From Pirellula sp. (GTDB lineage Bacteria > Planctomycetota > Planctomycetia > Pirellulales > Pirellulaceae), in NCBI GenBank assembly GCA_021299695.1, contig JAJTEK010000018.1:62001-126000 (forward strand): 64,000 nucleotides of DNA, read 5' to 3'. Both the position numbers and the translations under genes were made by a program. The notes beneath the pieces are model-generated. The model had not been told where the DNA came from. It ran no database searches and saw only the letters and a list, made by a program, of their open reading frames with translations. Shown piece by piece: positions 7,730 through 17,107 of this stretch; within the stretch, counting starts at the first letter, position 1, and each line of letters opens with the position of its first letter.

Positions 7730-8920
7730 ATGATCAAAAGCTTACTCGAGTTTTGGCCTGTCCTATGGCCCGCCCTGGCGGCGATCGGAGTGATCCTCGC
7801 CGTTGTGCCGTTCCTAGGTCTTTACATGACCTTTGTCGAGCGAAAAATCGCTGCTTACGTTCAGGACCGAGTCGGGCCCAACCGGGTCGGACCTTTTGGA
7901 CTTTTCCAAGCGATCGCCGACGGCATCAAGATCTTTCTCAAAGAGCAACTCATCCCCGACCACGTCTTTACGACACTGTATTTTCTGGCGCCGGCATTCA
8001 GCTTGATCACCGCCATGTTCGCGCTGGTCGTCATGCCCTTTGGGCCCGTCGCGACGGACTACAAAGATGGGTTTCGATTCGTCGTGGCTCCAGGAATCGA
8101 TATCGGCATCCTGATGATGCTTGCGATCAGCTCCCTGTCGGCCTACGGGATCATCATCGGTGGCTGGGCCTCGAACAACAAATACTCCATCTACGGTGCG
8201 ATCCGTTCCTGCGCACAGTTCATCAGCTATGAGATTCCGCTTGGGCTTTCGATCCTCGGTGTCATCGCGATTACCGGCTCGCTGAACATCGAGAAAATCG
8301 TCGAAGCCCAATCCGGGAGTCTTCTGGATTGGAACGTCTTCTGGCAACCTGTTGCGATGCTGGTGTTTTTCACCGCAGCGTTGGCTGAAACCAACCGACT
8401 CCCGTTTGACTTACCCGAATGCGAGCAAGAGCTCGTCGGTGGTTTCCACACTGAATATAGCGGGATCAAATTCGTTCTTTATTTCTTGGCCGAATACACA
8501 CACATTGTCACGGTCAGCTTCTTGACGGCACTGCTGTTCCTTGGCGGATGGCACTTTCCAGGCCTTCCAGGCCCCTCGGGGGCTTCCACGCCGATCCTGC
8601 TGCTCGGCTTGGGCGTGCTGCTGGCCAAGGTCGCGTTGGTGGTCTTGGTGATCATCCTTTTGCGTTGGTCCTTGCCCCGATTCCGATTCGACCAATTGAT
8701 GGGTTTGGCCTGGAAGGGTCTGATTCCGCTCGGGCTTATCAATCTCGTCGGAGTTGCGATTGTGCTGTCGCTCGGACTCCCCAAGCATCTTTTGGTTGCT
8801 ACGGTCATCCTTCCTGTCCTTGCTGCCTACTACAGCGCCGCGAAGTTTAATGCTTCCATGGCAAGCACCGACGCAATGCGACAAGGACTCTCACCCCAAG
8901 GAGCGGTCTCGTATGAGTGA
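7730..8920 (+). CDS. nuoH: NADH-quinone oxidoreductase subunit H
   Basis: A membrane subunit at the junction of the two arms, forming part of the quinone tunnel. It has about eight or nine helices and the hallmark VERKIAAYVQDRVGPNRVG, then LADGIKIFLKE-like sequence and AETNRLPFDLPECEQELVGG. ATG 7730 is preferred (AAGGA at 7716-7720); a TTG lies one codon upstream. The product is 396 residues. The 3' end overlaps nuoI by 8 nt. Confidence 0.96.
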   Translation: MIKSLLEFWPVLWPALAAIGVILAVVPFLGLYMTFVERKIAAYVQDRVGPNRVGPFGLFQAIADGIKIFLKEQLIPDHVFTTLYFLAPAFSLITAMFALVVMPFGPVATDYKDGFRFVVAPGIDIGILMMLAISSLSAYGIIIGGWASNNKYSIYGAIRSCAQFISYEIPLGLSILGVIAITGSLNIEKIVEAQSGSLLDWNVFWQPVAMLVFFTAALAETNRLPFDLPECEQELVGGFHTEYSGIKFVLYFLAEYTHIVTVSFLTALLFLGGWHFPGLPGPSGASTPILLLGLGVLLAKVALVVLVIILLRWSLPRFRFDQLMGLAWKGLIPLGLINLVGVAIVLSLGLPKHLLVATVILPVLAAYYSAAKFNASMASTDAMRQGLSPQGAVSYE

Positions 8921-9578
8921 TCCCCAGAAAAACGATCCCCAGAAAAACGAAGCCCAGATGAACAAGCCATCGGCTAAGAAATCGGTCAAGTGGGGAGAAG
9001 CTCCCAAGATGAGCATCCTGGACGCTCTGTATTTGCCGGCGATTGCCTCCGGATTGGCAACTGCAGTCCGGCATGCGGTATCGGGCAAAGCGACCACGCG
9101 TCAGTACCCGGAAGTCGAACCCGAGATTCCGCCTAATTACCGTGGTGTTCATCGCTTGAATCGCGACGAAGCAGGCCGTGTCAAATGCGTTGCTTGCTAC
9201 ATGTGCCAGACGGCTTGCCCGGCCAATTGCATCGAGATCATTGCGGCTCCGGCCCCCAAGGACGATCCGCATTGGAAAGATCGCGACAAGTTCCCTGCGA
9301 CGTTTACCATCGATGAACTCCGATGCATCTACTGTGGGATGTGCGAAGAAGCTTGCCCGGTCGATGCGATCGAACTGACGAGCATCTACGACCTGACGGG
9401 TATGACCCGGGAAGAGATGATCTTCGACAAAGAGAAACTCCTGTCGGTCTTCGATGAGACGGTCAAGTCCGGTCAGGATCCGGTCAGGACCAACCGAGGG
9501 AACCTTGGTCCCGCCGCCGAAGTTTCACCGACGGCCAAGGGTGCTCCGCCCCCACCGGGCCGCGGGAAGTCAGGCTGA
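8913..9578 (+). CDS. nuoI: NADH-quinone oxidoreductase subunit I
   Basis: A ferredoxin-like subunit with clusters N6a and N6b. Two ligand sets are seen: CVACYMCQTACPANC and CIYCGMCEEACPVD. ATG 8913 overlaps the end of nuoH, and the open frame further upstream is only the nuoH shadow. The product is 221 residues. The N-terminus has a short repeat (DPQKN twice), and a Pro/Gly-rich tail follows the ferredoxin core, both outside the conserved fold. Confidence 0.95.
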   Translation: MSDPQKNDPQKNEAQMNKPSAKKSVKWGEAPKMSILDALYLPAIASGLATAVRHAVSGKATTRQYPEVEPEIPPNYRGVHRLNRDEAGRVKCVACYMCQTACPANCIEIIAAPAPKDDPHWKDRDKFPATFTIDELRCIYCGMCEEACPVDAIELTSIYDLTGMTREEMIFDKEKLLSVFDETVKSGQDPVRTNRGNLGPAAEVSPTAKGAPPPPGRGKSG

Positions 9579-9690
9579 TTTTTTCCAGCCAACGATTCAG
9601 CAGATAGATACTTCAGACACACAAAATTTCAGTGAACACAGATTCAGTGACTAGACACTCGATCGATAGAAACGACGTAAGAGGCCATCA

Positions 9691-10512
9691 GTGAACCCTT
9701 TACCGATAGACCCGAAAAATTTGCCGCTGGTTAACGGCGATCCATTTCAGGGGAATCTCGCCCAGATTCTTCTGATGGTGATTCTCCTCGGGGCCGTTGC
9801 TTACTTGCTGCTCCAACACGGGCTGATCAAGTCGAAAATGATGGCTTGGGCCGGTGCAGGGCTTTTCGCGTTCGCGGCCCTGATGGCTTTTACTTCGATT
9901 CCGATGCAACTCGATTCGCTTGTCCGCATGTGCTTTAGCATTTTGGCCGTCGCTGGCGGAATTGCGTTTATCACCACCCGAGAGCCTGTCCATGCAGCCT
10001 TGGGGTTTGCCACGGCGGTCCTTTCCTCCTGCGGGGTGATGTTCATGCAGTCGGCTTATTTCATCGCCGCTGCGACCATGATTGTCTACGCCGGTGCGAC
10101 CATCATCATCTTCTTGTTCGTTTTGATGTTCGCACAAAAAGCACAGCTCCAATGGTACGACGTTCAGTTGACGAGCCCCGTGATCGCAACGGTGGTCGCT
10201 ACAAGTTTGCTTTTGGCGATCGCTTGGAGCGTTTCGGAGTCTGGTGAAATCCTGCCGGTCAAGCTCGACCTGACGCGACCCTATAGCTTGGCCGAAACGG
10301 GTCCATCTCCTGGTACGGTGATGCCTCCGGTCCCCGAAGCGAGCATGACCCAAGAGCAACTCAATGCGTTTGTTCCGGCCAAAACCTCGGGATTGGGTCG
10401 TTCGATGTTTACCGATTATCTGCTTGCGATCGAATTGGCCGGTACGGTCCTTTTAGTCGCCACGCTCGGAGCGATCGTCTTGGCACAGAAACCAGAAAGG
10501 GACCTGTCGTGA
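9691..10512 (+). CDS. nuoJ: NADH-quinone oxidoreductase subunit J
   Basis: A membrane subunit of complex I with five predicted helices. The family signature is in AYFIAAATMIVYAGATIIIFLFVLMF. It starts with GTG at 9691 after a 112-nt gap from nuoI, the largest gap before nuoN, which could hold an internal promoter. At 273 residues it is longer than many NuoJ proteins, because of a long loop (about residues 180-235) before the last helix. It overlaps nuoK by 4 nt (GTGA). Confidence 0.93.
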   Translation: MNPLPIDPKNLPLVNGDPFQGNLAQILLMVILLGAVAYLLLQHGLIKSKMMAWAGAGLFAFAALMAFTSIPMQLDSLVRMCFSILAVAGGIAFITTREPVHAALGFATAVLSSCGVMFMQSAYFIAAATMIVYAGATIIIFLFVLMFAQKAQLQWYDVQLTSPVIATVVATSLLLAIAWSVSESGEILPVKLDLTRPYSLAETGPSPGTVMPPVPEASMTQEQLNAFVPAKTSGLGRSMFTDYLLAIELAGTVLLVATLGAIVLAQKPERDLS

Positions 10513-10997
10513 GTCACTCCGAAGTCCAGAACCTCCTGCTCTTAGGAGGCATTCTCTTTGCCCTAGGATTGATCGGTTTTCTGACCCGACGATCTTTGAT
10601 TTTGATGTTTCTGTCCCTGGAAACCATGCTTTCGGGGGTGAGCCTCAACCTCATCGTCTTCTCGAAATACCATCAGAATTATCAAGGCCAGATTCTGGCC
10701 GTCATGGTGCTGACCATCTCGGCATGCGAGGCAGCGATCGCTCTGGCGATGGTCGTGTCTCTCTACCGACGCAAAGCCACCTTGGACGTTCAGGCCTGGG
10801 ACGATTTGAGCGAAACGATCCTGCCGAAATCCACCTCGGGTGATTACCAAGACCTCGAGCACGAAGAAAATTATCCCAAACTCAGTCCTGCAGGATTGGA
10901 TCCCTTGGACAGACCGGTCCCTAGTTCCATGCAAGCATCCTTAGATCAAGACCAGAAAACCTCTCCCATCGTGTCGGAGGTCAACCAGCGTGCTTAA
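10509..10997 (+). CDS. nuoK: NADH-quinone oxidoreductase subunit K with C-terminal extension
   Basis: A small three-helix membrane subunit with conserved buried glutamates. The core (about residues 1-100) shows LSLETMLSGVSLNLIVFS and ACEAAIALAMVVSLYRRK. NuoK is usually about 100 residues; this one has 162 because of an acidic, Pro/Ser-rich tail of about 60 residues that should be cytoplasmic. The start overlaps nuoJ, and the end overlaps nuoL by 8 nt. The role of the tail is unknown. Confidence 0.93.
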   Translation: MSHSEVQNLLLLGGILFALGLIGFLTRRSLILMFLSLETMLSGVSLNLIVFSKYHQNYQGQILAVMVLTISACEAAIALAMVVSLYRRKATLDVQAWDDLSETILPKSTSGDYQDLEHEENYPKLSPAGLDPLDRPVPSSMQASLDQDQKTSPIVSEVNQRA

Positions 10998-12957
10998 TTT
11001 CGAATCTCTCGTTTGGCTTATTCCACTTGCACCCCTGGTAGGCTGTATCGTCTGTACGATCCTGTCGTTCCGTGGTGACAAACACTACGCGCACATTCCT
11101 GCGATCGTATCCTTGCTCATCTCGGCCGCATGCGCTCTGATGGTCCTGCTTCAATGGAATGCCGAAGCGTCCGATACTGGATTTCAGATCGCCGAAGGAT
11201 ACCGCTACCTGGAAATCGGCAACGTGGACCTCAATCTAGCGCTCCGCGTCGATACGCTCTGCTTGACGCTCCTTTCGGCCGTCACGTCGATCTCGGCGAT
11301 GATCGCGATCTACTCCAAAGGCTACATGCACGGCGACGACGGTTATGCTCGTTACTTTGCAGTCTTCTGTGGGTTCGTCTTCTCGATGACCATGCTGGTC
11401 CTCTCCCATAACTTGCTCATGATGTACGCCTTCTGGGAAGGAGTCGGGACCTGCAGCTACCTGTTGATCGGTTATTGGTTCCGCAAACCCTCGGCAGCCC
11501 GTGCTGCGACCAAAGCGTTTTTGGTCAACCGCATCGCCGATACCGCGTTCCTCTTTGGGATCCTGCTCCTGGCCTACGCGATCGGACACACCGATGTGGG
11601 GGCATCGCAAAGCTGGTTTGCCCGTCTGGACTTCCAAACCATTTTCGATGCAGCGCCGGTCCTGGCTGAGAAACACGCAGGGCTTCTATCGACCATCGCT
11701 TGGCTGCTGATGATCGGTGCGATTGGAAAGTCAGCCCAGTTCCCATTCCACGTTTGGTTGCCCGATGCGATGGAAGGTCCGACGCCTGTCTCGGCCTTGA
11801 TCCACGCCGCTACGATGGTCACCGCAGGTGTTTACCTGATGGCTCGACTAGCTCCACTTACGGTCTTGACCCCATCGGTCCTGATCACCGTCGCTTGGCT
11901 CGGCGGAATCACCTCGCTGATCGCAGCGGTTATGGCGCTCTACCAAGACGACCTGAAACGAGTTTTGGCGTATTCGACCGTCAGTCAACTCGGCTATCTC
12001 TTCATGGCGCTCGGAACCGGTGCGGTCAAGGACTTGATGACCGTTGCGGTCGTCGCCGCGATGTTCCACTTGGTCACCCACGCTTTCTTCAAGGCTTTGT
12101 TGTTCCTCTCGGCCGGTAACGTGATGCATGCGATGGGGGACGTGATCGACATGCGAGAGTTTTCAGGGCTCAAGCGGGTGTTGCCCAAGACCAATATTCT
12201 CTTTGCGATCGGTGCTGCGGCTCTCGCGGGCGTTCCGCTCCTGGCAGGCTTCTTCAGCAAAGACTCGGTGCTTGCTGTGCTGCTCGATGCGAGCTCCGAT
12301 ACGATGGTCGGCGGTCATTTTTCTGTATTGCTTGGGATCGGTTTTCTCACGGCATTCCTGACGGCGATCTACACGTCGAAGGCCTACTTCAAGACGTTCC
12401 ATGGCCCGGAAAAGGTGCCCGCGGCCGCAGGGCACCACGCGCACGATGCTTCCAATGTCATGCTAGCCCCGATGGCCGTACTTGCCCTCGGTGCCTTGCT
12501 CGCGGGAGCACTGCTAGGTCCCACGGGCAAGATTTCTGAGTATGTCTCCAAAACACCTGGACTCCATCACCACGAGCACTCTGAGCCTATGTGGCTCTTG
12601 GTAGTCTCCTCGCTGATCGCCCTTGCGGGTGTCTTCGTCGGCTTCACCATCAGCCACAAATCCCCAGCCACCGACGGACTGGGAAAAAGCATTGCAGATT
12701 TTGGTCGCAATCGCCTTTACATCGATTGGTTCTACAACTTGGCAATCGTTCAACCGATGCTTTCGTTCGCGAAAGCCTTGGAATGGTTCGATACGAACAT
12801 CATCGGTGCTCTGACCGATGCGGTTGCGGATTTGCCGAGAATCTTTGGGCTCGCGGGCCAACGGATCCAGACAGGACGGGTTCCATCCTACAGCCTGCTG
12901 ACCGCCGTCGGTGTCGCTTTGGTCGCCATTTGGATCGTTACGAGAGCAAGTTGGTAG
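10990..12957 (+). CDS. nuoL: NADH-quinone oxidoreductase subunit L
   Basis: An antiporter-like proton-pumping subunit with a long C-terminal lateral helix. The 655-residue protein has many helices and the conserved MMYAFWEGVGTCSYLLIGYW, FPFHVWLPDAMEGPTPVSALIHAATMV and YSTVSQLGYL motifs. A His-rich loop (GHHAHDASN, HHHEHSEP) lies near residues 480-530. GTG 10990 overlaps the end of nuoK. nuoM starts 2 nt after the stop. Confidence 0.96.
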   Translation: MLNFESLVWLIPLAPLVGCIVCTILSFRGDKHYAHIPAIVSLLISAACALMVLLQWNAEASDTGFQIAEGYRYLEIGNVDLNLALRVDTLCLTLLSAVTSISAMIAIYSKGYMHGDDGYARYFAVFCGFVFSMTMLVLSHNLLMMYAFWEGVGTCSYLLIGYWFRKPSAARAATKAFLVNRIADTAFLFGILLLAYAIGHTDVGASQSWFARLDFQTIFDAAPVLAEKHAGLLSTIAWLLMIGAIGKSAQFPFHVWLPDAMEGPTPVSALIHAATMVTAGVYLMARLAPLTVLTPSVLITVAWLGGITSLIAAVMALYQDDLKRVLAYSTVSQLGYLFMALGTGAVKDLMTVAVVAAMFHLVTHAFFKALLFLSAGNVMHAMGDVIDMREFSGLKRVLPKTNILFAIGAAALAGVPLLAGFFSKDSVLAVLLDASSDTMVGGHFSVLLGIGFLTAFLTAIYTSKAYFKTFHGPEKVPAAAGHHAHDASNVMLAPMAVLALGALLAGALLGPTGKISEYVSKTPGLHHHEHSEPMWLLVVSSLIALAGVFVGFTISHKSPATDGLGKSIADFGRNRLYIDWFYNLAIVQPMLSFAKALEWFDTNIIGALTDAVADLPRIFGLAGQRIQTGRVPSYSLLTAVGVALVAIWIVTRASW

Positions 12958-12959
12958 TC

Positions 12960-14447
12960 ATGAATATCCTCATCCCCTTACTGATCCTCGTCCCCCTGGC
13001 GTCTGCCTTGGTGATCTTTTTCTCCGGACCTAGAGCCAAAGCGATGGTTCCGTTTGGAATGCTTGCCGCAGCCCTGACGCTGTTGCTGAGCATCGGCCTT
13101 TGCTTCCAGGTCTACCAAGCTCCTTCGACGCTGACTCAAAACGCCGGCGCTGCACAAGCGACCATCGCGCCCAAAGTCAGCTTCATCTCCGAAACGCTGC
13201 GGTTTGTCCTGCCGGTGTCGGTCGCTGGTCAGCCCATCGATTGGCAACTGTCGTTCGGGGCCGACGGTATCTCCGCATTGATGGTTTTGCTTACGGGCAT
13301 CGTCGGCTTCTTCACGGTTTGGTTGGCCAGCAGCCAAATTCGTGTCAGGACCGAAACCTACATCGGGCTCCTGCTCGTGGCGATCTCGATGCTCATGGGG
13401 GTCTTTCTTTCGATGGATCTCCTCTCGTTTTATATCTTCTTCGAAGCGGTCCTGATCCCCTTGATTCTGCTGATTCATGGCTGGGGCGATGGCAAGAATC
13501 CCCAAGCCGCCTCCAAGCGATTTTTGTTGTTCACTCTCGCCGGTAGCATTCCGATGGTCGTCGGGTTGATTTCCTTGGCGATGGCTCCGCTGGCCAACGG
13601 CCAACCCTCGACGGTGGCGTTCAGCGAACTTTCAGCGATCGCGGCTCAAGCAGCCAGCAGTGGCGTTCCCATCGGTAGCAAAGACTCCTGGGCCGTATGG
13701 CTGCTGCTGTTGGGATTTGGGATCAAGCTTGCCATCCTTCCGTTGCACACATGGCTTCCGATGACCTACGCTGCGGCTCACCCGAACACCACGTCGCTGA
13801 TCGCTTCGGTGGTCGCCAAGCTTGGCCTCTACGGACTGCTGCGAATCGTCATTCCTTTGACGCCTGTAGCGTTGTCGATCGAAGCCCAATTGGTCGTAGG
13901 GACCCTCGGTGCGATCGTGATTGTCTACGGCGCTTTGGTGGCGTTGTCCAAGGACAATATGCGTGAGGTACTGGCCTTTAGCTCCCTGTCCCACGTCGGT
14001 TTCATCACGCTCGGACTCATGAGCATGACGCGTGAGGGACTCGGAGGGGCCGCTCTACAAATGTTCAACCACGGATTGATCACTGCGGCGATGTTCTGGA
14101 TCCTCTCGATGCTCGAGCAACGGCACGGTCCGATCCGCTTGCGCAGCGAGGATCAAGGGATGGCTGCTCAGTATCCCAAACTGGCCGTGCTGCTGGTGTT
14201 CTTTACCCTGGCAGGAGCGGGGCTCCCTGGTCTCAACGGATTTGTCGGCGAGTTCCTGACCCTCTCAGGCATGATGAGAGTGTGCACGACCCTCGTTGCG
14301 ATCGCTGTGCTCGGTACGGTCCTGGGCGCTTGGTACGGCCTACGCATCGTTCAGCGATTGCTCTTCGGGAGCAATGGCACACGCTACGACAACCACAATC
14401 GCCCCCTGGCAGGAGTCGACCTGAGGGCTCAGGAATGGATTCCGTAG
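12960..14447 (+). CDS. nuoM: NADH-quinone oxidoreductase subunit M, truncated by TAG
   Basis: An antiporter-like proton-pumping subunit. Family motifs are clear: FYIFFEAVLIPLILLIHGWG, LPLHTWLPMTYAAAHPNTTSL and FSSLSHVGFITLG. ATG 12960 is the natural start just after nuoL; the longer open frame to 12591 is shadow. The frame stops at TAG 14445-14447 after GVDLRAQEWIP, giving 495 residues. The same frame then continues with 53 sense codons that look like the missing last helix, so the gene appears cut by a nonsense change. TAG is used as a normal stop elsewhere here (for example nuoF), so recoding is unlikely. Confidence 0.9.
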   Translation: MNILIPLLILVPLASALVIFFSGPRAKAMVPFGMLAAALTLLLSIGLCFQVYQAPSTLTQNAGAAQATIAPKVSFISETLRFVLPVSVAGQPIDWQLSFGADGISALMVLLTGIVGFFTVWLASSQIRVRTETYIGLLLVAISMLMGVFLSMDLLSFYIFFEAVLIPLILLIHGWGDGKNPQAASKRFLLFTLAGSIPMVVGLISLAMAPLANGQPSTVAFSELSAIAAQAASSGVPIGSKDSWAVWLLLLGFGIKLAILPLHTWLPMTYAAAHPNTTSLIASVVAKLGLYGLLRIVIPLTPVALSIEAQLVVGTLGAIVIVYGALVALSKDNMREVLAFSSLSHVGFITLGLMSMTREGLGGAALQMFNHGLITAAMFWILSMLEQRHGPIRLRSEDQGMAAQYPKLAVLLVFFTLAGAGLPGLNGFVGEFLTLSGMMRVCTTLVAIAVLGTVLGAWYGLRIVQRLLFGSNGTRYDNHNRPLAGVDLRAQEWIP

Positions 14448-14609
14448 GTCGCTGTCGGTTTTCTTTGCCTCTACATCGGCTTGTTCCCCATGAGGACGAT
14501 GAAGCTCTTCCAAGCCGATACCGACCGATTGGCCACGTTGGCAGAACCTGTTTCCAAACAGATTCACCGCGACATGGACACGCTCGTCGTCGAGTCAACA
14601 AATCCTTGA
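14448..14609 (+). pseudogene. nuoM: C-terminal remainder of nuoM after in-frame TAG
   Basis: In the nuoM frame, the codons after TAG read VAVGFLCLYIGLFPMRTM and run to TGA at 14607-14609. NuoM proteins normally end with a hydrophobic helix of this kind (xxxxIGLYP) followed by a short polar tail, which fits. Translation here would need readthrough or a corrected base. Without the TAG the product would be 549 residues. Confidence 0.7.
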
Positions 14610-14663
14610 GTCCATGATCCACCATCACCTAATCAGCAAAACGAAAACCCGTGAGGCCCAACC

Positions 14664-16115
14664 GTGGATTTGATGCAAATCACCAAAGCTGCTGCCACCC
14701 ACTTGACCCCTGAGATCATCCTTCTGATCGGTGGAACTTTGGTCATGTGTGCCTCGGTACTGAGGGGCAAGTCGCAGCGGGAAGACATCTACGCACAGCG
14801 AAACAACTATGCAGTCGCATCGCTCATCTGCCTACTAGCGGCTATAGCGGCCCGATACTACCGAGGGGTCCCCGAGATCGGTAATGCAGATCTAGGACTA
14901 TTCCGATTCGACGCTTCGGCCCTGGCCGCAGAACGGCTTACCTTTCTCGGAGGCATGATCCTCATTCTGATGTCTTGGTCGACGGCTCCGAAAGGACGCT
15001 TGGCCGAGTACTACGGATGCCTGTTGATCATCCTGGCTGCCATTCCAATCGTCGGTGCATCGAACGATTTGGTGTCGATGTTTCTGGGTCTCGAGCTCGT
15101 CAGTTTCCCGACCTATATCCTCCTTGGAATTGTCCGGAACGATAACGCTGGAGCCGAAGCTTCCTTGAAGTACTTTCTCCTGAGCGCCTTTGCCTCGTGC
15201 TTTTTCCTCCTGGGTGTGAGCTACCTGTTTGGGTTTTGTGGATCGACCAACTTGGCGGTTATTCAGGGGTCTTTCGGTGAAGGGAAGCGATTGATGGCCT
15301 TGGGGCTGCTCCTGGCGATCTGCGGACTGGCGTTCCGGATCACCGCCGTGCCTTTTCATTTTTACGCTCCCGACGTTTTCGAGGGGACCAGCGTGACGAT
15401 GGCCGGTGTGATGAGTTATCTGCCCAAGGTGGCTGGGTTTGTTGCCCTGATTCGATTGCTCGGAACAGGAACGCTCAGTCCAGGTGCAAGCGGTGTCGTC
15501 ATCCCAGTGCTTTTGGTGTGCGCGGCACTGACGATGTGCATAGGCAACATCCTTGCGGTGGCTCAGAACAATCTCCGACGTATGATGGCCTATTCGAGCG
15601 TCGCCCATACGGGTTACCTGCTGCTTGCTCTGGTCGCTTTGATCCGGCAGGATGCGAGCCCTGGAGTGATGTACTCCTACTTGGCAGCCTATGCAGCGAT
15701 GACCTTGGGACTGTTTGCTTGCCTAGGTGAAATCGAGGCCGCTGGGGGCAAGTCCCATTTGATCGGGGACCTCTCCGGCATGTTTCAGCGCAGACCTGCT
15801 GCTTCGATCGGCTTGACCGTCGCTCTGATCAGTTTGATCGGATTGCCGTTTACCGCAGGTTTCTGGGCCAAGTTCATGGTGTTCGTCGGAACGGTCGCCG
15901 ACCGTCAAACCGATTCGATCAGCATGTTGATGGGAGCTCTGATGGCCATCAACGCGGTGATCGCTGCGAGCTATTACTGGCGGATCTTGAGCACCCTTTA
16001 TGCCAAGAGCGAATCGAATGTACCGTTGCGGGTGTTTCGTCCAAGCTTGTTCTTTGCCTACACCATCTGCACGGTACTGACGATCCTTTGGTTCTTTGTC
16101 CCATCGGCCATGTAA
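14664..16115 (+). CDS. nuoN: NADH-quinone oxidoreductase subunit N
   Basis: The third antiporter-like subunit and last gene of the locus. The 483-residue, multi-helix protein has the conserved ELVSFPTYILLG, PFHFYAPDVFEGTSVTMAGVMSYLPK (trimmed family form) and MAYSSVAHTGYLLLA motifs. GTG 14664 is used; ATG 14673 is possible. Its stop shares one base with the next start. Confidence 0.95.
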   Translation: MDLMQITKAAATHLTPEIILLIGGTLVMCASVLRGKSQREDIYAQRNNYAVASLICLLAAIAARYYRGVPEIGNADLGLFRFDASALAAERLTFLGGMILILMSWSTAPKGRLAEYYGCLLIILAAIPIVGASNDLVSMFLGLELVSFPTYILLGIVRNDNAGAEASLKYFLLSAFASCFFLLGVSYLFGFCGSTNLAVIQGSFGEGKRLMALGLLLAICGLAFRITAVPFHFYAPDVFEGTSVTMAGVMSYLPKVAGFVALIRLLGTGTLSPGASGVVIPVLLVCAALTMCIGNILAVAQNNLRRMMAYSSVAHTGYLLLALVALIRQDASPGVMYSYLAAYAAMTLGLFACLGEIEAAGGKSHLIGDLSGMFQRRPAASIGLTVALISLIGLPFTAGFWAKFMVFVGTVADRQTDSISMLMGALMAINAVIAASYYWRILSTLYAKSESNVPLRVFRPSLFFAYTICTVLTILWFFVPSAM

Positions 16116-17107
16116 TGCGTTGGGCCTTTGTCGGAATAGGTCGGGTTACCCACCGAATGGTCGAAGCGGTTCGGTCCGCTGGACACGAAATCGTCTTGGC
16201 CGCCGGTCGGGATCCTGCGAAACTTCGCGAATGGCAAACCCGATTCGGCGTCGAGCACGGGACGACCGACCTGGATGCGGCTTGCGAGTCCGATCAAATC
16301 GATGCGGTGTATGTCGCCCTGCCGCCGTCGTTGCATGCTCGCTATGCGATCCGAGCGCTCGAGTCCCGTAAGCGGGTCCTCTGTGAGAAAGCCCTAGCTC
16401 TTTCGCTGGACCAAGCCGAAGAGATTCGCCAAGCGGTCTTGCGTACCCAAATGCCGCTGGTGCATGCGACCGCCTTCCCCCATCACCCCCGTTCGATTGC
16501 GATGCGGAACGTGATCGAGAGTGGAGAACTCGGTGAGATCTGCCGCATCAGCGTCGCATGCACTGTCGGGGGAATTCTTCAACGGCGCGATCATCGAAGC
16601 GACGCGAGTGCCGGAGGCGGTTGCTTGCTCGACTTGGGTTGGTACTGTGTCTACTCGACGCTATGGTTTACCGATTTTCGCCCCTCGCAGATCCTTTCGA
16701 TAGGAACACGCGTTGGCAACGAACCATCCTCGGCGTGGTACCAAGTCCAATCCATGGCCAGATTGGAGTCGGGACTCAAGGAGTCTCCCAAGGCGCACCG
16801 TTCCTTGGTGGCCAGTTGGGATTGCGGTTACGAGGCGGCAGGGCGCAAGTGGATCGAAATTGCAGGGACTCAGGCATCCTTGATCTGCGATGATTTCTTG
16901 AGGCCTTGGGATATCGAAAAACCGAGGTTCTGGGTGCATGGCTCCGATGGCAAAGCAAGATCGGAACAAGCCGGAGTTGGAGTCTTCCAAGAAGCACGGC
17001 TGGTCGAATCGGTGGCTACTTGTACGTTCGACGAGTCGCTCGAAGCGTTATCGTTGGCCATCGAGACGCAATCGATCCTTTCGAGGATCGAAAACGGCTT
17101 GGCTTAA
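16115..17107 (+). CDS. Gfo/Idh/MocA-family oxidoreductase
   Basis: A 330-residue NAD(P)-dependent dehydrogenase-like protein. The N-terminal Rossmann fold opens MRWAFVGIGRVTHRMVEAV, and the central segment reads RKRVLCEKALALS, where most relatives have EKP; the Pro is Ala here. The C-terminal half is the usual alpha/beta substrate domain, with a GGGCLLDLGWYCVY segment typical of the family. It begins on the last base of nuoN, so it may be cotranscribed, but nothing links it to respiration. The substrate is unknown; sugar derivatives are usual for the family. It converges with the next gene with a 4-nt overlap. Confidence 0.85.
   Translation: MRWAFVGIGRVTHRMVEAVRSAGHEIVLAAGRDPAKLREWQTRFGVEHGTTDLDAACESDQIDAVYVALPPSLHARYAIRALESRKRVLCEKALALSLDQAEEIRQAVLRTQMPLVHATAFPHHPRSIAMRNVIESGELGEICRISVACTVGGILQRRDHRSDASAGGGCLLDLGWYCVYSTLWFTDFRPSQILSIGTRVGNEPSSAWYQVQSMARLESGLKESPKAHRSLVASWDCGYEAAGRKWIEIAGTQASLICDDFLRPWDIEKPRFWVHGSDGKARSEQAGVGVFQEARLVESVATCTFDESLEALSLAIETQSILSRIENGLA

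Noticed and set aside
14445-14447. TAG in nuoM as pyrrolysine or other recoding
   Set aside because: TAG serves as a normal stop in other genes here, and there is no sign of a recoding tRNA or signal.
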